Made by a program: the position numbers and the translations under genes. Shown here in pieces: positions 34,286-48,461 of a stretch of DNA of 64,000 nucleotides; positions within the stretch are counted from its first letter, which is position 1; each line of letters starts with the position of its first letter. The notes beneath the pieces are model-generated. The model ran no database searches. It saw only the letters and a program-made list of their open reading frames with translations, and had not been told where the DNA came from. Source of the stretch: Oreocharis arfaki (taxonomy: Eukaryota; Chordata; Aves; Passeriformes; Paramythiidae); assembly GCA_013398015.1 (NCBI GenBank), contig VZRR01010915.1:124001-188000 (forward strand), given 5' to 3'.

Positions 34286-36433
34286 TAGAATGAGTGACAG
34301 ACCTATAAGGAAGCTGCAAGATATGACTATGAATATGAAACTTCAAGAAAAAAAGAAAAGCATAAAAAATGTTGTGGAAAAGCATTAGTGAAAAGAAAGA
34401 TTAATGGGAAATAGAAGTAAGTGCTTTCTCTCCTGGAAAGTTCTTTCCACTCTCTTTATACTAGGACTTACGGACATTGCTGCAGGTACGAGTAACAGAT
34501 ACAAACCTTTCCCAGCCCTCCCAAATTCGTTGTTAACAAAGCAAAAAGTATTAAACAAAACTGATAGTCTGAGAAATGTTCTTTATTATATAAACATCAG
34601 CTATTCAAACTAGCAGGACGAATGATGCCATATTACTATTCACTTAACCCCAATCTCAGGATGCTCAGAGGAAAATTACAAGCCAAGGAGTAACTTGTGA
34701 TTAACTCATAAAGCTTTAAGGGGTTTGCACGTGGGATTTGCCTTCTAACAACAAACAGGAGCACATTTATAGACATGTGATATAGACAATTCACACATAT
34801 CCACAAAGGAGCAGGGTGTATTTGATAAATAAACTCTTGCTATCCAGCTGTAGAAGTGATGAAGATGGGATCTGTAAGTTTGGACTTGTTTATTCTAGGC
34901 TAGAAGGAAAGAGATAAGATACTCAGGAAACAGGAAGGTTTCCTGTTTTGCAGGTTGACAGACATCAGTATCAAATGTCATTGCAGGAATCTGTTTTTAC
35001 TGATCTAATATCTTTTTAATTACACCTGTGGCAATTTCATGGTCCATTAGTTATAGGTCTTCCAATCTGCCAAAACCTGAATATGGGTCAAAATCTAACA
35101 TTGGGAATGTGAGAAAAATGTGACAGAAATAATTACAGAAATCTTATCTCAGTAGCCTGAACATCACTTTCCATGGTTTTGAGATGTTTCTACTTTTTCT
35201 GTTCATGCCAAAGAACAAGAGACAAACTGGTGGTGAAGGTAGAAGCTTACAGTTCAGAAGTTCCCTCTTTGCATTCTGGGGACTCCCTGGGAGACAATCT
35301 GAACACTGCCCTCCAGGCTGGCAGAGATAGGATTCACAGCTTTAAGGCCAATGTCTTTTAAATGCAGTTGTATTGGACTGGACATAAAGGAGGATCAGAA
35401 CCCCTTCGTTGCTATGGTTTCTGCAGAACTGTCCTGCTTGGATTGGTTCTTATTGACTGGAGGAAAGGAATATCTGCTGCAAATCCAGGCAACACTGAGC
35501 TTTCCAGCCCTACTGAGCTTTCCAGTATGGCTGGTGGCATGCCTTACTGCTTTATGGAGGAAAGAACAGGGAGAAATTCCTTTCACTTTTCAGGTCCTCC
35601 AATTTTACAGTGTCTGGTTGACTAGGACAAAGTGGGAAGAAAAGAGAAGGAAAGGGTAAAATAAGAAAACTGACAGACCTTTTAGTGCTCTCTGATGGTG
35701 ATAAAGGAGACCAAGGGCCTAGGAATGAGTGTTTGTGACCAAGGCAAATTAATGAACATAGGAGAAGGCTAATGCAAGCCTCTTTGTTTCTCTCTCGGCA
35801 GGCTGCCAGCCAAAATGATAAACAACAACAAGTTCAAACCAGAATGTTCCAAGGAGTATTGCATTTCACCCTCATCCTCTTACCGGGCCTCCTAAACCTT
35901 TCAAGCAAGCAAGGAGTAATTTCCCCTTGCATTTTCTGAACCACCAGAACAGCAAATACTGGCATTTAGTTAAATATGGTACTCCCTGCCCTTGGAACCA
36001 TACTTATTTCAGCTGTAAATGGCAGACAGAATTATGTGTTGATACATTAAGCTCTTTTCCTTGCCAAATTTGAGCTGCATCAGTTCTATGGAAGAAGCTC
36101 ACAAACAGTTCACACGAGCTGCTCAGCAGGGTCCTTTCAAAATTCTCCACTATATCCTCCACATATACAGATATAGATACAGATACAAATATAGATATGC
36201 ACACACATATGGCATTTTCCTACCACCCCCTCACCTGCATCCCAGGAATGTGTAGTGGCTTTAAAGAAGCTTTGCAGCAGCCTGCGACAGCCGCTTTGCC
36301 ACAGCAGCTGACTGAACTGACAGCATGAGAGATAGTGCATAAACACCAAGGCTTGTCAGTACTAGTATTTAGTACAAAGCCTTAGTATCAAGGGTATGAG
36401 CCTGAGTTCCTGGAGCCTGTGCAGCTGTCAGCC
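34286..36433. other. Unannotated DNA
   Basis: No gene recognised. 35493-35525 holds a two-unit tandem ('actgagctttccag' twice). The overlapping plus-strand ORFs at 35351-35659 come from a GC-richer patch and show no domain. Confidence 0.55.
36163..36199. repeat. (GATACA/GATATA)n microsatellite
   Basis: About six imperfect hexamer units. Translated ORFs across it (for example RYRYRYKYRY) are artefacts of the repeat. Confidence 0.9.
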
Positions 36434-36790
36434 TTCAAACATGAAAATGCAGATTTCAGTTTTAAGACATAAGCACCCAGCCAGGAAATGTTATTCCATT
36501 ACATAATAAAATCTATATTTGCTATATTTAGAAGAGTCAATGATTATGCTGCATGGAGTAAAATGATTTCTATGTCACAGTCAACACATACTCTAATGCA
36601 GATTTTGACTTCAACACATAAGCACCCAACTGGAAGATTATATAATTCATATGCATAATTAAATGGCCTCTATGTTCAAGAAGGTGGATGGCATTGAGAT
36701 GTGAATGAATGAGCTCTCCCTTGGAGAGAAGGCATTTTTCTGTCCTCCTCAACACGTGCTTTGATCACATTTAAACTTATCAATAGAGTG
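36434..36790. repeat. Old tandem duplication, period about 150 bp
   Basis: 'aatgcagatttcag...agacataagcaccc' near 36445-36478 recurs as 'aatgcagattttga...acacataagcaccc' near 36595-36627, offset 149 bases, with flanking similarity over most of the unit. A third partial copy starts at 36749 ('tcaacacgtgctttgat' against 'tcaacacatactctaat' at 36581). Divergence is high, so the duplication is old. Confidence 0.65.
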
Positions 36791-39059
36791 GGGATTTTTT
36801 AGGGTTCATTCTGAACATTTTCTCATCTTTCTTTGTATCATCTTAGAGAGAGAATCTCATGTCCATATAGTTCTGGCTCTTTCAGTATCTTGGGTGCATT
36901 CTTAGTAAGGGTATTAAGTTAATAAGGTTTAACTTTGATCCTTTTACTGAAAAAATCAATCTCTGTTCTCAACTTCCTCCCATTTTATGCTTTTTAGAAA
37001 GCTTCAGCAGTATGAATAAATTTATTACTTCTCCAGTATGCCCCTCTAGCATTTATACTCTGAAATGTAGTGGCACTGACCAATGAATAAGCTTTTCTAG
37101 GTCCTTTACTTTTAGTTTTTTTCTTTTTGCAGGAAAGAAAAATAGGAGTGGTATGATATAGTATCTGTCCCCTGCAATGAGCATTTGCATGGATAATACT
37201 TATGAATTCTAATGTGAATTAAACATTGTATAGAATGATGTCCATATTCAAAAATGTATCTGACAGAGAGCCTGCTCAACACTGATCTCTGTTTAACTAT
37301 TAAAGAGAAAAATGCAGTGTAAAAAAAAAGCTAATTAGTCTTAAAAACATTTTATAACAAATTTAAATATACTTTTGTCCAACAGATAAAATATCTAAAT
37401 AATGTAGAATCTTTAATATAACCATTAAATAGATTCACTTTTGTTTTAAATAATAATTTCACAGATGCTAGAAAGTGTCTTTTGCTTGAATAATATTGCC
37501 GGCTTCCAACTCTACCTACGGTTCTTTACTTGGGGATATTTTGGGGTTAAATTGATGCCATCCTTCCTAATTTGGAAGATTTTCATTTAAGCATCATTTC
37601 TAGTATCAGCTGTCTCTATTTTGCTTATGCAAGCACTTTCTTAGGAGGGATAAAGCAAATAAGAAGAAAAAAAAAAGATATAGATATTGCTGCTCAAAGG
37701 AAGTAAACATTCCAGAAGAGATTAAAAGAGACAGGGAGAGAAGAGAAGAGAAAACAACAGAAAGTTAAGCTCTTAGTAAAATCTGAAAGCTGGTCTGAGT
37801 ATACAGTTAACAAAGATGCACAGCTTATAATACCAAAGTTATAAAATATGTCTAAATATTTTGAAGGGGGCTTAAATCCTCTGTTTTTAAGTAGGGCCTT
37901 ATTTATAACAAAGAGGAGAACCCAGGCAGACGCTCATCCAGAGTATGTATTTCTGTCACTGCCTACTGATGGGATTCTTTCAAATTCCTCTGAGACAAAG
38001 AGCTCTGAGAGCCAGTATACAAGACCGGCTGGGCCACCAGCTGTCTTAGCACAATAAAAATATCTACTTGCTATGGAGTTGATGTGAAGCAACACAGAGG
38101 CAATGAAAATGAAGAATACAAAATATTCTTCCACAGGGAGAGGATGGAAATATTTCAAGGGTTATTGCTGAAGGCCAAAAATCAGAAAGAAAATATTTGT
38201 AGAAAATCTAGTTTTTAACTCCCACTGAGGCATGTGACATGGGAACTAATGTTTCTCTCAAAATGTCAGGATTACTGACATTTCCCACAGAGTTCCCAAT
38301 TCAGCAGAAGCTGTGACTTCACCCAAAGGCAAGACAGAACTCTTACGCACACCAGAACATGAAAAGAGCTGTACCATATAGGTCAACAGCCTACCTCAGC
38401 TCTCCAGTGGCACTAGTTGGTGCCTAGAGAGGAATACAGGAACACAATACAAATGAAGTAACTCCTCTTCAGAGCATTTTCCCCCTTCCAGTGATTTATG
38501 ACTTAGGAAATTTCTGACCCAAAATGCTACCTTTGTAATTGTTCCCAGTGTGCATTTTCTCTCCATGAATTTGTCTAACTGCTTTATCCACATCAATTGG
38601 AAAGTTGTTCCACAGTTACCTAGCATGAAGTTGTATTGTCTTTTTTTGTCTGGGACCTAGCAATCTACAAGTTTTGCACAGCTAGCAATAGTCAACTCAG
38701 CATTTTCTTGTTCTCATTCAGGAGCAGGAACCACACGATCATACTGACCAGGTCCTGCTCTCTTGTTGCCTAAACCACCCCCCTTCCAAAAATGCCGTCT
38801 TCCAGACATACTGATTTGCCATGGCATAGGAAGAAAAGTAGCTGAAGGAAAAAGTCATATAAGCACATCGGAAGTTCTGACGCAAATAAGCATCCATTTT
38901 GAGAACTATATGGAGTGAATAATATAGGAATGACACAATATACCAAGAACTAAATACAGCAAGTGTCTATATGGTCTGTTTTGAACTAAGTCAAAGAATT
39001 CTAGAGGGCAATGGAATACAGATGGAAATTTTTACAGCTTTTGTTTGGAAGATTCACTT
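36791..39059. other. Unannotated AT-rich DNA
   Basis: Nothing recognised beyond AT-rich unique sequence. Confidence 0.6.
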
Positions 39060-39357
39060 TTCTCCATGGAACCTTCTTTTTCAAGAGCACGGACAGTGTC
39101 GTGTCGTGTCGTGTCGTGTCCCCACTCCAGCCGTGTTCCTGCTTTTGGTCTCTTCCTCTAGGCTAGCTGCTTGGTCTTTTTATAGTCATCAGTTACAGCT
39201 CGTTTCTCATTGTCATCATCTGATCATCGCCACACCTGTTTATACTCCAAGGTTACCTCATCCTTGCTCCAACTTTGGGTGTTCAAAGACAATCACTGCT
39301 TTTTCCACTCTGAACTTTAGCTTGCTATTAATAAGAAAAACCAAAGTAGATAGGTAG
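39060..39357 (-). mobile_element. Possible LTR fragment with GTGTC pentamer run
   Basis: On the minus strand a TATAAAAAG (39183-39175) is followed about 60 bases later by five tandem GACAC units (39120-39096) and then a 'gtgctcttgaaa' stretch. The layout resembles avian LTRs I have seen that carry GACAC-type runs downstream of the TATA box. The upstream part (39200-39357) contains no coding signal. Element ends and duplications could not be fixed. It may instead be unique DNA with a microsatellite. Confidence 0.4.
39096..39120. repeat. (GTGTC)5 pentamer repeat
   Basis: Five perfect GTGTC units inside the possible LTR fragment at 39060-39357. Confidence 0.97.
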
Positions 39358-40609
39358 GTGGGCAGGCCTCCTTTCATAATGAAGTTTGTAATTTAACAGT
39401 GGTGTGGGAAGAGGACCAAATGACAGCTAAGAGAATTTTCTAGCTGAAGATTTTGCAAATCACTGCAAGTAGTAAGCATTTAGATACTTATGAATACTCT
39501 ATTGACTCCATTGTCTCCTGTATTTTAGAAGACAGAAAAGCTGTTGGAGAAGCAGAATATAAATGCAAGTTTTACAATTTGCATTTACTTAAGTAATAGA
39601 ATTATTCTGAGTCCAATTTTAATTCTGTGTTTCCTTCATAACATAGGAAAACAACAAAAGAGACAGTTCTGAAATATTGCGATATCTTGAAAGAGAATCT
39701 GAGACATAATGAAAATAAAAGAAAAGGAAGCCTGCTGCTATTAGGTTCCTGAATAGCCTGATGTAAAGACGTTAAACATCATTAAGAATATCTGGGCGTG
39801 GAGAAGGGAGGACTGAGAGGACTCCTTCAACAGCCTGGCAGAGCACAAGCTCATCTGAAACAAAGAAATAGAACAAGATTCGATAGCATGCAAGGGAAGA
39901 AAAATGTCTTTGAAAACCTATAATTTGTTTAACTTAACAACTTCTTTGAAACCATAATGAAAATGTTGGACTGTGGAGATTTCACAGAAACCTTTTTCCC
40001 AAAAGTCAGTGATAAATACCCACAATCACTCCAGCTCTTTCTTTGTTCTGCACTCATTGCCATATGCCAGCTGTAAGTGCCTCTCTGCAATGCATTTACT
40101 AAGAGATGGACATTTGCCAAATGTAGTTCATTTCCCCTCTCCTGCCCTCAAGGACTGTCATCTTTAGGCAGAGTTTTATTCTAAGGCTCTGTGCTCTTAC
40201 ATGTCACTATTTGCAGCCGGAAGTCCCAGGAAAAAATTCAACACAAATAGGGCAAGAAGTCTCTCTCTTTTTCTGTACATCCTGTCACAGCAGAGTGCAC
40301 TTTTCACAGGAAAGATCCACCAGAAGCAGGGCCAGCTAGAGTCCATGGTACATGGGATTTCCTTCAGGACAAAACTAGCACTCATTACCCAACCACAACA
40401 TAAACACCTGGATGGATTTTTGCACCTTTCAAGATGATCTGAACCATTAGAGAGAGAAACTAATGTTCTTCTAGAATGGCATCAACATGACAGAGTTTGA
40501 GGTTAAAGTTTTGTAGATTGTAACTGAGTAATTAAACTCTCTGGTCTTCATAATAAAGTTTTAGTGCTGAATCTTGGGAAAGCAAAAACTGTGCTTGGAA
40601 GGAAAGTGA

Positions 40610-40870
40610 TCACAGAATCACAGAATCTTAGAATATGCAGAGCTGTAAGGGCCCCACAAGGATCATCCAGTCCAGCTCCTGGCCCTGCACAGGACACCCC
40701 TAAGAGTCACACCATGTCCCTGAGAGCATTGTCCAAATGCTTCTTGCACTCTGTCAGGCTGGTGCTGTGACCACTTCTCTGGGGAGCCTGTTCCAGTGCC
40801 CAACCACCCTCGGGGTGAAGAACTTTTTTCTAATATCCAACCTAAATCTGGCACAACATTCCCTATGCAC
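40610..40870 (-). mobile_element. CR1 LINE, 5'-truncated
   Basis: Begins on the plus strand with the octamer tail (TCACAGAA repeated), then 'ccccacaaggatcatccagtcc' and the 3' UTR. On the minus strand the ORF2 C-terminus reads RKKFFTPRVVGHWNRLPREV, the conserved CR1 ending. It becomes unrecognisable near 40870. Confidence 0.9.
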
Positions 40871-41901
40871 ATCTTCAAAACCTTCACTGTTACTTTCTGC
40901 GTTGTGTTGGAACAGAGAAGTGGAGCTGAAACAACATCTATACCCCAAATTATGTCTGAGGTAAACTGGAGTGAATGATAACCACTGCAGTTACTATTTA
41001 GAAAGACTGAGGTTGTGTCTCTGGTTTCAAAGTTTATAATAACCCTGCATTGCCTGCAAATCAGTGATGTCTACCAAGAACAGAGGATGCATTTCCCTCA
41101 TTAGCTGGTGGTAAACATGATAAACAAAATGTAGACACTGGCATAAGTGTTGATTTAAATATAACAAGCCAGTGTTAATGATCATATCTTAATCTGCAGT
41201 TCATGAGCTATGAACCTGCTTTAGAAAATATTCATAGTAATCAATTGGGACTTGTCTACAAGATAAAAATATGGAGAGAAAATGGCATCAGGAAATAAAA
41301 TAACTGAGATACCTCATATAATTACTTCACATTTAAAAGCACACAGTAGCTTCATCCAAATAAAAAGCTGTCTTGCACTTCTGTTTGCCATCTATGTCCA
41401 TTTTTCATGCTGAGCTACCGTGATTTCCCTTCAACCTAGGATTCTCCACGATCGCGAGTATAAAAAAAGTAACAGAGAGATTTATTTTAAAAGTATCAGG
41501 AAATGCTTTCTTTTTTGTCTCTAAGATTTCCCAGTGTCGGAGGTTTTGACACCTACTACTCTCATTTGATGCACACCAGAAGTTTCACTGAAGAAAAATT
41601 CAAGGCCTTTTTCTTATATCAGTATTGTTTTACTATAGCAGCAAAAACAGAATGAAGAATGCAGTAAAGGAGACCTGATGCACCAAACTGGTACAAAAGA
41701 GCAGAGAATAAGCACTCCCAAGATAACCTTCCATGTGAAAACCAGTTCACTATGACTTTTTCTGATAATTTTTGCTAAATAAGGACCCGTTTATTCTATC
41801 ACTATGTGCGTAATTTAGCAGTGCTGGAGTTTCTTTACAGCACTGCTTCATCTTTAAGGATAACTGAAATGCAGAGACTGGATCTACATGGTCTTTTTCT
41901 A

Positions 41902-41929
41902 ATTATTTTTTTATTATTATTATTTTTTC
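41902..41929. repeat. (ATT)n low-complexity tract
   Basis: TTATTATTATTATT flanked by T-runs. Confidence 0.9.
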
Positions 41930-42484
41930 CATCATATTCATATTAGTAGAATAACAATTATTTAAGGGAGAAAGAAATTTTAAGTCCTACAGTGATCAGT
42001 GTGAAGCAAAAATCTGGAAAATATGAAGTACACATATTTTACACCCAAATATTCCTATAAACTTTGACTTTGAACTTCAATGCCCATCTTTAATCAGTCT
42101 AGATTAAGATTCTTAAAACCCAAATCCTCTGAAATAAGCTTTGTGCAAAAGCAAAGTAACATTAACTTATTACTACTGCACTTGCTACAGTGATCTGACT
42201 CAACCTTACATGTATATAAAAATAGCATTTCTTAAAAGTTAGAGCAGTTTATTGATTGCTGATTCTGATGTGTGATCTTTTTTGTTAATTCATCTCATCA
42301 CTGAGAGCAACTACTTTCACATTTCATTTTTCTAGAAACTGAAACACATTTTTGAACACATATTACTGTTTTGTTTCCTTCTCAAAAACTGTTCTGAAGG
42401 ACTGGTAGGATGTTATTCATTCAATGAAGTAATTATTAATAAATAGTCTATAATTTACAGATAATATCATCACTGCTTCATAGT

Positions 42485-42519
42485 ATTATTGTTGTTGTTG
42501 TTATTATTACTATTACTTT
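42485..42519. repeat. (TTG)n(TTA)n trinucleotide repeat
   Basis: TTGTTGTTGTTG passes into TTATTATTA and then TATTACT. Confidence 0.92.
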
Positions 42520-45500
42520 TAGAGAAGAAAGTTGATCCTAGGTGTAGTGAAATGAGAAATTCTGCAGTGTGTTACTCTGAAATCATGCAAGCCCCCGAGG
42601 CAGTAGAGAGAGAGAAAGATACAAGATAGGATAGTTAGAGAAAATGCAGTCCTGATGCAATGCAAGGCAAATTACGTGGGTGTGCTGCAGAGAAAGTGTC
42701 AAGGCCTGTAGTGGCATAAAGCAGGCTTTACAGGAACTTGGGATAGTTCCCAGCTAAACTGCCTCACATGTTAGAAGTTAAAATTCTGTGAGTTCAGCCC
42801 ACAGGTGGAGAAGACTAGTCATGCTAAGCCTGTAGGAAACTGAGACCAAATGAAAGCACTCACTTCTGAAACTTTTTCAGAGCACAGTCTTATTGCTGGC
42901 ATTTGCTTTTGATGACAGGCTAGAAAGCACAAACAGCAGGGCCTCACTAACATGCACACATTGTAATTTTAAAAAATGAAGATTAAAAATACAGGGAACA
43001 TCTCTTTTCTTCAGAGCAAGGACTTAGCATCAAAGCACTGCAGATTGAGATCCTACTCAATCTGCCAGTACTTCCTACCTTTTTGTACAATTGCCAAGTT
43101 AAACAACTAGTCAATTCTGTGAGGCCATATACCTGCTAGTATAGCAAACTAAATTTCTCATTTGGGGTTCACGCAATTAAACCTGAGGAGTGAGGATTGT
43201 ATACCAAGCCATGCTAATAACATCAGAAAGCTCACGTATTCTGTTAGCATATCAAACAAAAGACAGCCTAAAGGAGCAGCATACTGTCACACTCTTAATT
43301 AAATATGTATTTCTATTTCCTACTTTCTATAGTTAGTCTACAGAGCCTCTGCAATGGGATTTTGCATGCAGAATGCTTAGGAATTTTGTATCTAGCAACA
43401 ACTCCAGCAGTTGCCTTGTTCTGCAAACTCCTCCTCATGTGAATCATCACACTGAATCCAGAGAGACTGCTCTCATAAAGACTATTCTTATAATTATGTG
43501 GTTTCACAATTTGTTGTAACTGTGTTTTAATCTATGAAGCAAATGCGTTACTCGGTGCTCTCTTTAATAACCATGTGGATTCCCTGTTACCACTTTACTA
43601 TTTATTTAACTGTTGATTTATTCCGAACAGTAGTCATCATGACCCAGCATAGGTTTATAGAAACTGATAACTTCTTTGAAATGGACACTTCATACATTTC
43701 ATTGACATGAGGCATGTAGCCATGGAGTGTGCTGGTGTGTGATTTGAGTTTGGAGACTTCAAAGGAATGTGTGAAACTTCAAATGATAAGAACGGGGGTT
43801 CAGTAGAAGCTTGTTTTGCTATTAGGTATGAAACCACAGCAGTCAAGTCAAGAGTACTCTTGTAGGTGGGAACTGTTTGTATATTTTTAACACAGTTTTA
43901 AATTACAAAAATCCTGGGAAATAAATAACAGACACAGAGAGACAGAGGCAGAGAGAGTGCTCTTACACTTGAACTAAATATGACTTCTCAGGATTATAAA
44001 CATGTAGGCACTGTGTTGGAGTGCACAGTGTTAGGAGATATTTTCAAAGTTCAAGAAAAACAAAGGATTTGAAGGTCAGCCTGAATTTACAAAAGCTGAA
44101 AAAGACAAAGTAAATCTGCCAGTAGCTCACAGCAGGTCAAGAGGAGGAAGAAATAACTTTATGCACTCCTCTCTTTTGAAGGCAATTCCATCTAGTTCTG
44201 TAGCAAGGAGGCCTCTGGGTTTCCCTTTCTGCCTGTGACATGGCAAAAGTAACATTTCAAAGTGCAGGGGAAAATGCCCCTGAGTTCTCTGATATCAAAG
44301 AAACTTTAGCTATTTCTGAGTTTTTCATTAGTTCCTGCTTTTTCTGTTTTCTTGCTGTAGCTCCCCAGCAACTCAATACTGACCATTTCTAAGCAAAATG
44401 CCTTAAACAGTCCAGCCCACAGCAACCAAAAGTTGCAAACAGCAGAAAGGACTGCTGTGGTGGGGCTTGCTTTTGCTATGCAGTGCTTTTACTATGTTTT
44501 TACTTCACAGGGATGTTTCCATGTGTTGTAAACATGATATGTGCTTTGCAGCCCTGCTTTTGAGCACAACCGATTGACAGTTAACCCCCAACTAAGCAGG
44601 AGAAGAGGTGGCTTTAGCAGAGCAGTTTAAAAAGCCTTTCATTACAGTCAATAATTTCCAATTCCCTTTCAAAAGCAACTTTCTCTGAGCTTATGTATGC
44701 TAATTATCCCCAAAAGGTTAGAAGATCAATGAAAGGCTTCTCTGTACTTTCAAATACCGATCCCTTGTCCTTCAGACCATTCTATTCATATTTGAATACA
44801 AAGCATGGCTAGAGATTAATTGCTGCTTTCTATCAGCAAATAATCTTTAAATGCTTCCTGAGGAAGGTCTATTAGTACAGAGCAATTTTATATTCTGTTT
44901 TTGCCAACAGTGTGTCGTGGTGTGTTTCAGCATGTCACTTGCTCTAGGAACCCACAACAAGCAACTGCTTTTGCGTAGTTTACCTGTGACATTTCTTCTG
45001 TTGAAAAGCTCTTTTAGAGCTATTTTTCTCGACAGCCATACTGCATGGTGTAGCCCGTGCACAGAAATCAATATTTAAAAGCCCCTGCTTCATTATTTTG
45101 CCTTATTTCCTGTCCTGATTGAGTGAGAAGGGCAAAGGGCAGGGAGCCTGACGGCACGCGATATGGGCAGGCCCCAGCCAGCAGCAGTGAGGAAGCCATT
45201 CAGAGGCTGTTGCTAAAGAATGAATATTTATGATTACTTATCCTGTAACCTATTTCAAAGCCTAAAACCTACAGCCCAATAGCACTCAGGGCTTGGTAAA
45301 ACCCACAAAGCAGTAAAAATCATTTATTCTGTGAAGGGGGAGACTTGTGTGAAGGTAATTGAAGGGAGATTTTGACCATGTCTTTGAAACTGACTCTGAC
45401 TTAACTCTAAATCTGAGGGCTAAACTATATCTGCAGCTGTCCCTGTAGTCATGAACCAACAGATCTGGGTGGGTGTTGATAAGAATAAAATCTATCCCAT

Positions 45501-46752
45501 GGTGGGAAGTCTGGAAAGTAGATTCATTTCCTGGGAGAGAAACATATAGAAAATCGCCTTTATGTTTCTGTCAATACCTTATTTAATTTTAGTTAAGAAT
45601 ATTTTAATTTAGAATAAAATCATCTTTAAAATTGAAAATACATTTTATTTGAAGCATTTCCAGTTTTTTTAATTCACAAGTACTTAGATTACAAGGATGC
45701 CTTTGTAGCAAAATGTTCTGTTTCATCCCTAGAGTCATTTGTCATTGAAATGCAGTAGAGCAAAATTGGTTCTGCTTTTTTCCAGGCATCTCTAGTCTCA
45801 GTTCTCAAGAACATCATCCAGAATGATATTCAAAGAGTTCTATTCAGAAAAAAAAGCAAGTGCCTCACATGGGAATTTTGGGTATAAAGGAGATGTATAA
45901 AATCATCGTGGATGAGTTGCTGCCTGCAAATTACTCTTTCCTGCATCTCTGAAGGGAGCCTATCGTGACTGAGACCGACTTTGGTTTTAGCAGTGTTCAC
46001 CTCTGCAGAATTACAGGTGTGTCAGGATGAACACATCTGTGCAGCCAAGCACCTGCTTCAGGCTGAGAAGGCAAAATCCAAACGTCCTTCCACCCGACTT
46101 CCCTCCATGGCTTACTCCATTCCAATTTTTGAAGGACTTGCAGGGAGGTATTTGTTAATCATCCTCTCAAACATCAAGATGTCTCCTTCAACTCTAAGGT
46201 CAGAACCACGATACCTACGGCCTTTTTTGGACTACCTGCTTAGGTGCTTTACAGCATTCCTCTTTCCTAGGTACAAAAATTATGGGATTGCTCCTTGTCA
46301 ACCCAGTGGTAGCACCGCAACAAAGGTCAATAAGCCAGTCAGGCTTTGTTCAAACAACTGACCTCTCCATCTTTCTCTTTTTAAATTGTTAAGCCACTTA
46401 AGGTCTCCTAGAGTCTTTGACATAAATCTTGACCCTGGGGTCAGCTACTTTGTGCTTCTGGGTGCAATGAAAGTGATGGATTGGAGTTGAATTCCTGAAA
46501 TGTAACAGAGAAGACTTGGGGGATATGCCTTCTCTGAGCATCTATAAATACACTCAGGATGACACCACACATTTGAATCTTGGCAGCCTGGAGTTTCACA
46601 CCTTCCCTTGTGCCTGGAGAATATCTTTCACCTGACCTTCATCCTGGGAAGAAAGGTGAATGCAGTGACTAGTAAATTTAAAACTGGTAGCACTTTGTTT
46701 TCTCCCCTTTTCCAAGTGAATCAGCTTTTACCTCTGCTGTGCTCGCATGCCT

Positions 46753-46785
46753 GTGGGTGTGTGTGTCAGGGTGTGTGTGTGTGTA
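46753..46785. repeat. (GT)n microsatellite
   Basis: GTGTGTGTGT interrupted once by CAGG. Confidence 0.95.
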
Positions 46786-46978
46786 ACTGAAAACCGCTTC
46801 CAAAAACACAGACAAATACAGAACTACACAGGGGAAGCGAGCAACATGGCAGCATGGCTTATAAAATTATTTTAGCTTATTCAAACTGAATTTTTGCATT
46901 TGCATCTGGCAGATGGGACATAATAACATAACCTATCCTCACAGCCCGTCTGGACACTCATAAGATGAAAACCCTGGG

Positions 46979-47017
46979 GGAAAAAAAACAACAACAAAAA
47001 ACCCAAAACCAAACAGC
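46979..47017. repeat. A-rich low-complexity tract
   Basis: A8 followed by CAACAACAAAAAACCCAAAACC. Confidence 0.85.
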
Positions 47018-48461
47018 CTATTTTCAGAAATAAAAACAGCTGCCAGATTAATATTCTTTCTCTTCCTCCTTCTCTTGCCACACTGCGTGCCACTGCCTGC
47101 TGTCCTGGCTCTTCTCCTCACCACCCACAAACCAAGGGATTAAATTCATTGGCTTCAGTCTCCCCATGAATCTGTGTGAGTTATCAGGCAGCTCCAGCTA
47201 CCCCTTCTGAACTATTTTTCACTGGAGTTTTGACTTGCTAGAGCAACAGTAAATCTTTAGTTCATTTCTTTCCACATCCCCTTGTTGCTTGCAGGGTCAG
47301 ACAGAGGGAACCTCCAGCCCCACCAAACAGAAACTACTCTCAAAATGACAAATGCTCAAGGCGTGAACATCCTCACACACCCAGGTGTTATATTATAGTG
47401 TTAACTGGATCAGCCAGGATACCAATAAGAAAACGCAGAATTCTGGCTTGTTCATTCAGGTAAAAAAAATAGATGGTTCTAACAAACAGACATCTTTATT
47501 GATCTGGGGACATTCTTAATAGTAATTAAATGTGAAATGTGTGAAGTAAAAGTCTGTTAATTTTTTTTTCAGTAGCAGGAAGACATATTCCTCCCTACAT
47601 TTCAAGCACCAGCAATTCCAGAACAACAAGGAGGTATTTATGCGCATGCAAAAGATCTCCCTACGTGTTACAGGGAATGACATTTCAAACACTAAACTGC
47701 TTATATCCAAAATAAATTGAAAATGACTCAAAACTAGACTGTCTTTTCAGATCTGACCCGGCTCTCACAGCACTGGGGCCATCCTACCCAAGCCAGGGCA
47801 TCTCCACTCAGTTTCATTTCTGTTCAGCACTGTCCCAAGGCATTCACAAAAATGACATTTACTCATGGTATACTTCCCTAAATCAAATATCTATGATATA
47901 TCCATCCAATTTTCCAGTCAAAAAGAAATTATCTGTGTCAACCACACTCACTTGAAGAAATGCAGAGAGCAAGAAGAGAAAGTTCATTTTCTAGCTGTGG
48001 TGGCTGTTTATGCAACAACAGTTACTGAGGAGCCATGGGCACTCTGTTGTAGTGGCCACACATCTTTACTGCACAAATCCCAGGTAACAGCTGCCCGCAC
48101 ATTTTTAGCACAGCCATCCATGCTGTGTCAATGGTAACTGCTGCTTGACAGAGAGCTTGTAAATCTTCTTAGGGAGTGAAAATGCTTTACCAGGTCACTT
48201 AAAGGATATGCAGGGAGTCATTCAAGCACGACTGCTTGTCATAGAAGAGATTGCATATTACATGCATTGGAGGAAAGTCCTTGCATATAGGTGCCCTCGT
48301 TTATTCTGAGCACTGGCTGTGACCTCCTTTAGAGGTTGTAAGAGCTTTCCCTTCAACGAGGACTCAGAGAGCAAACACTCCCAGAAGAGTATAGCTGTAC
48401 TTCAAGGTAGCAGAACTATGGCAAGCAGCAAACTATCCCTGGTGTGAAATATTTCAGCACC

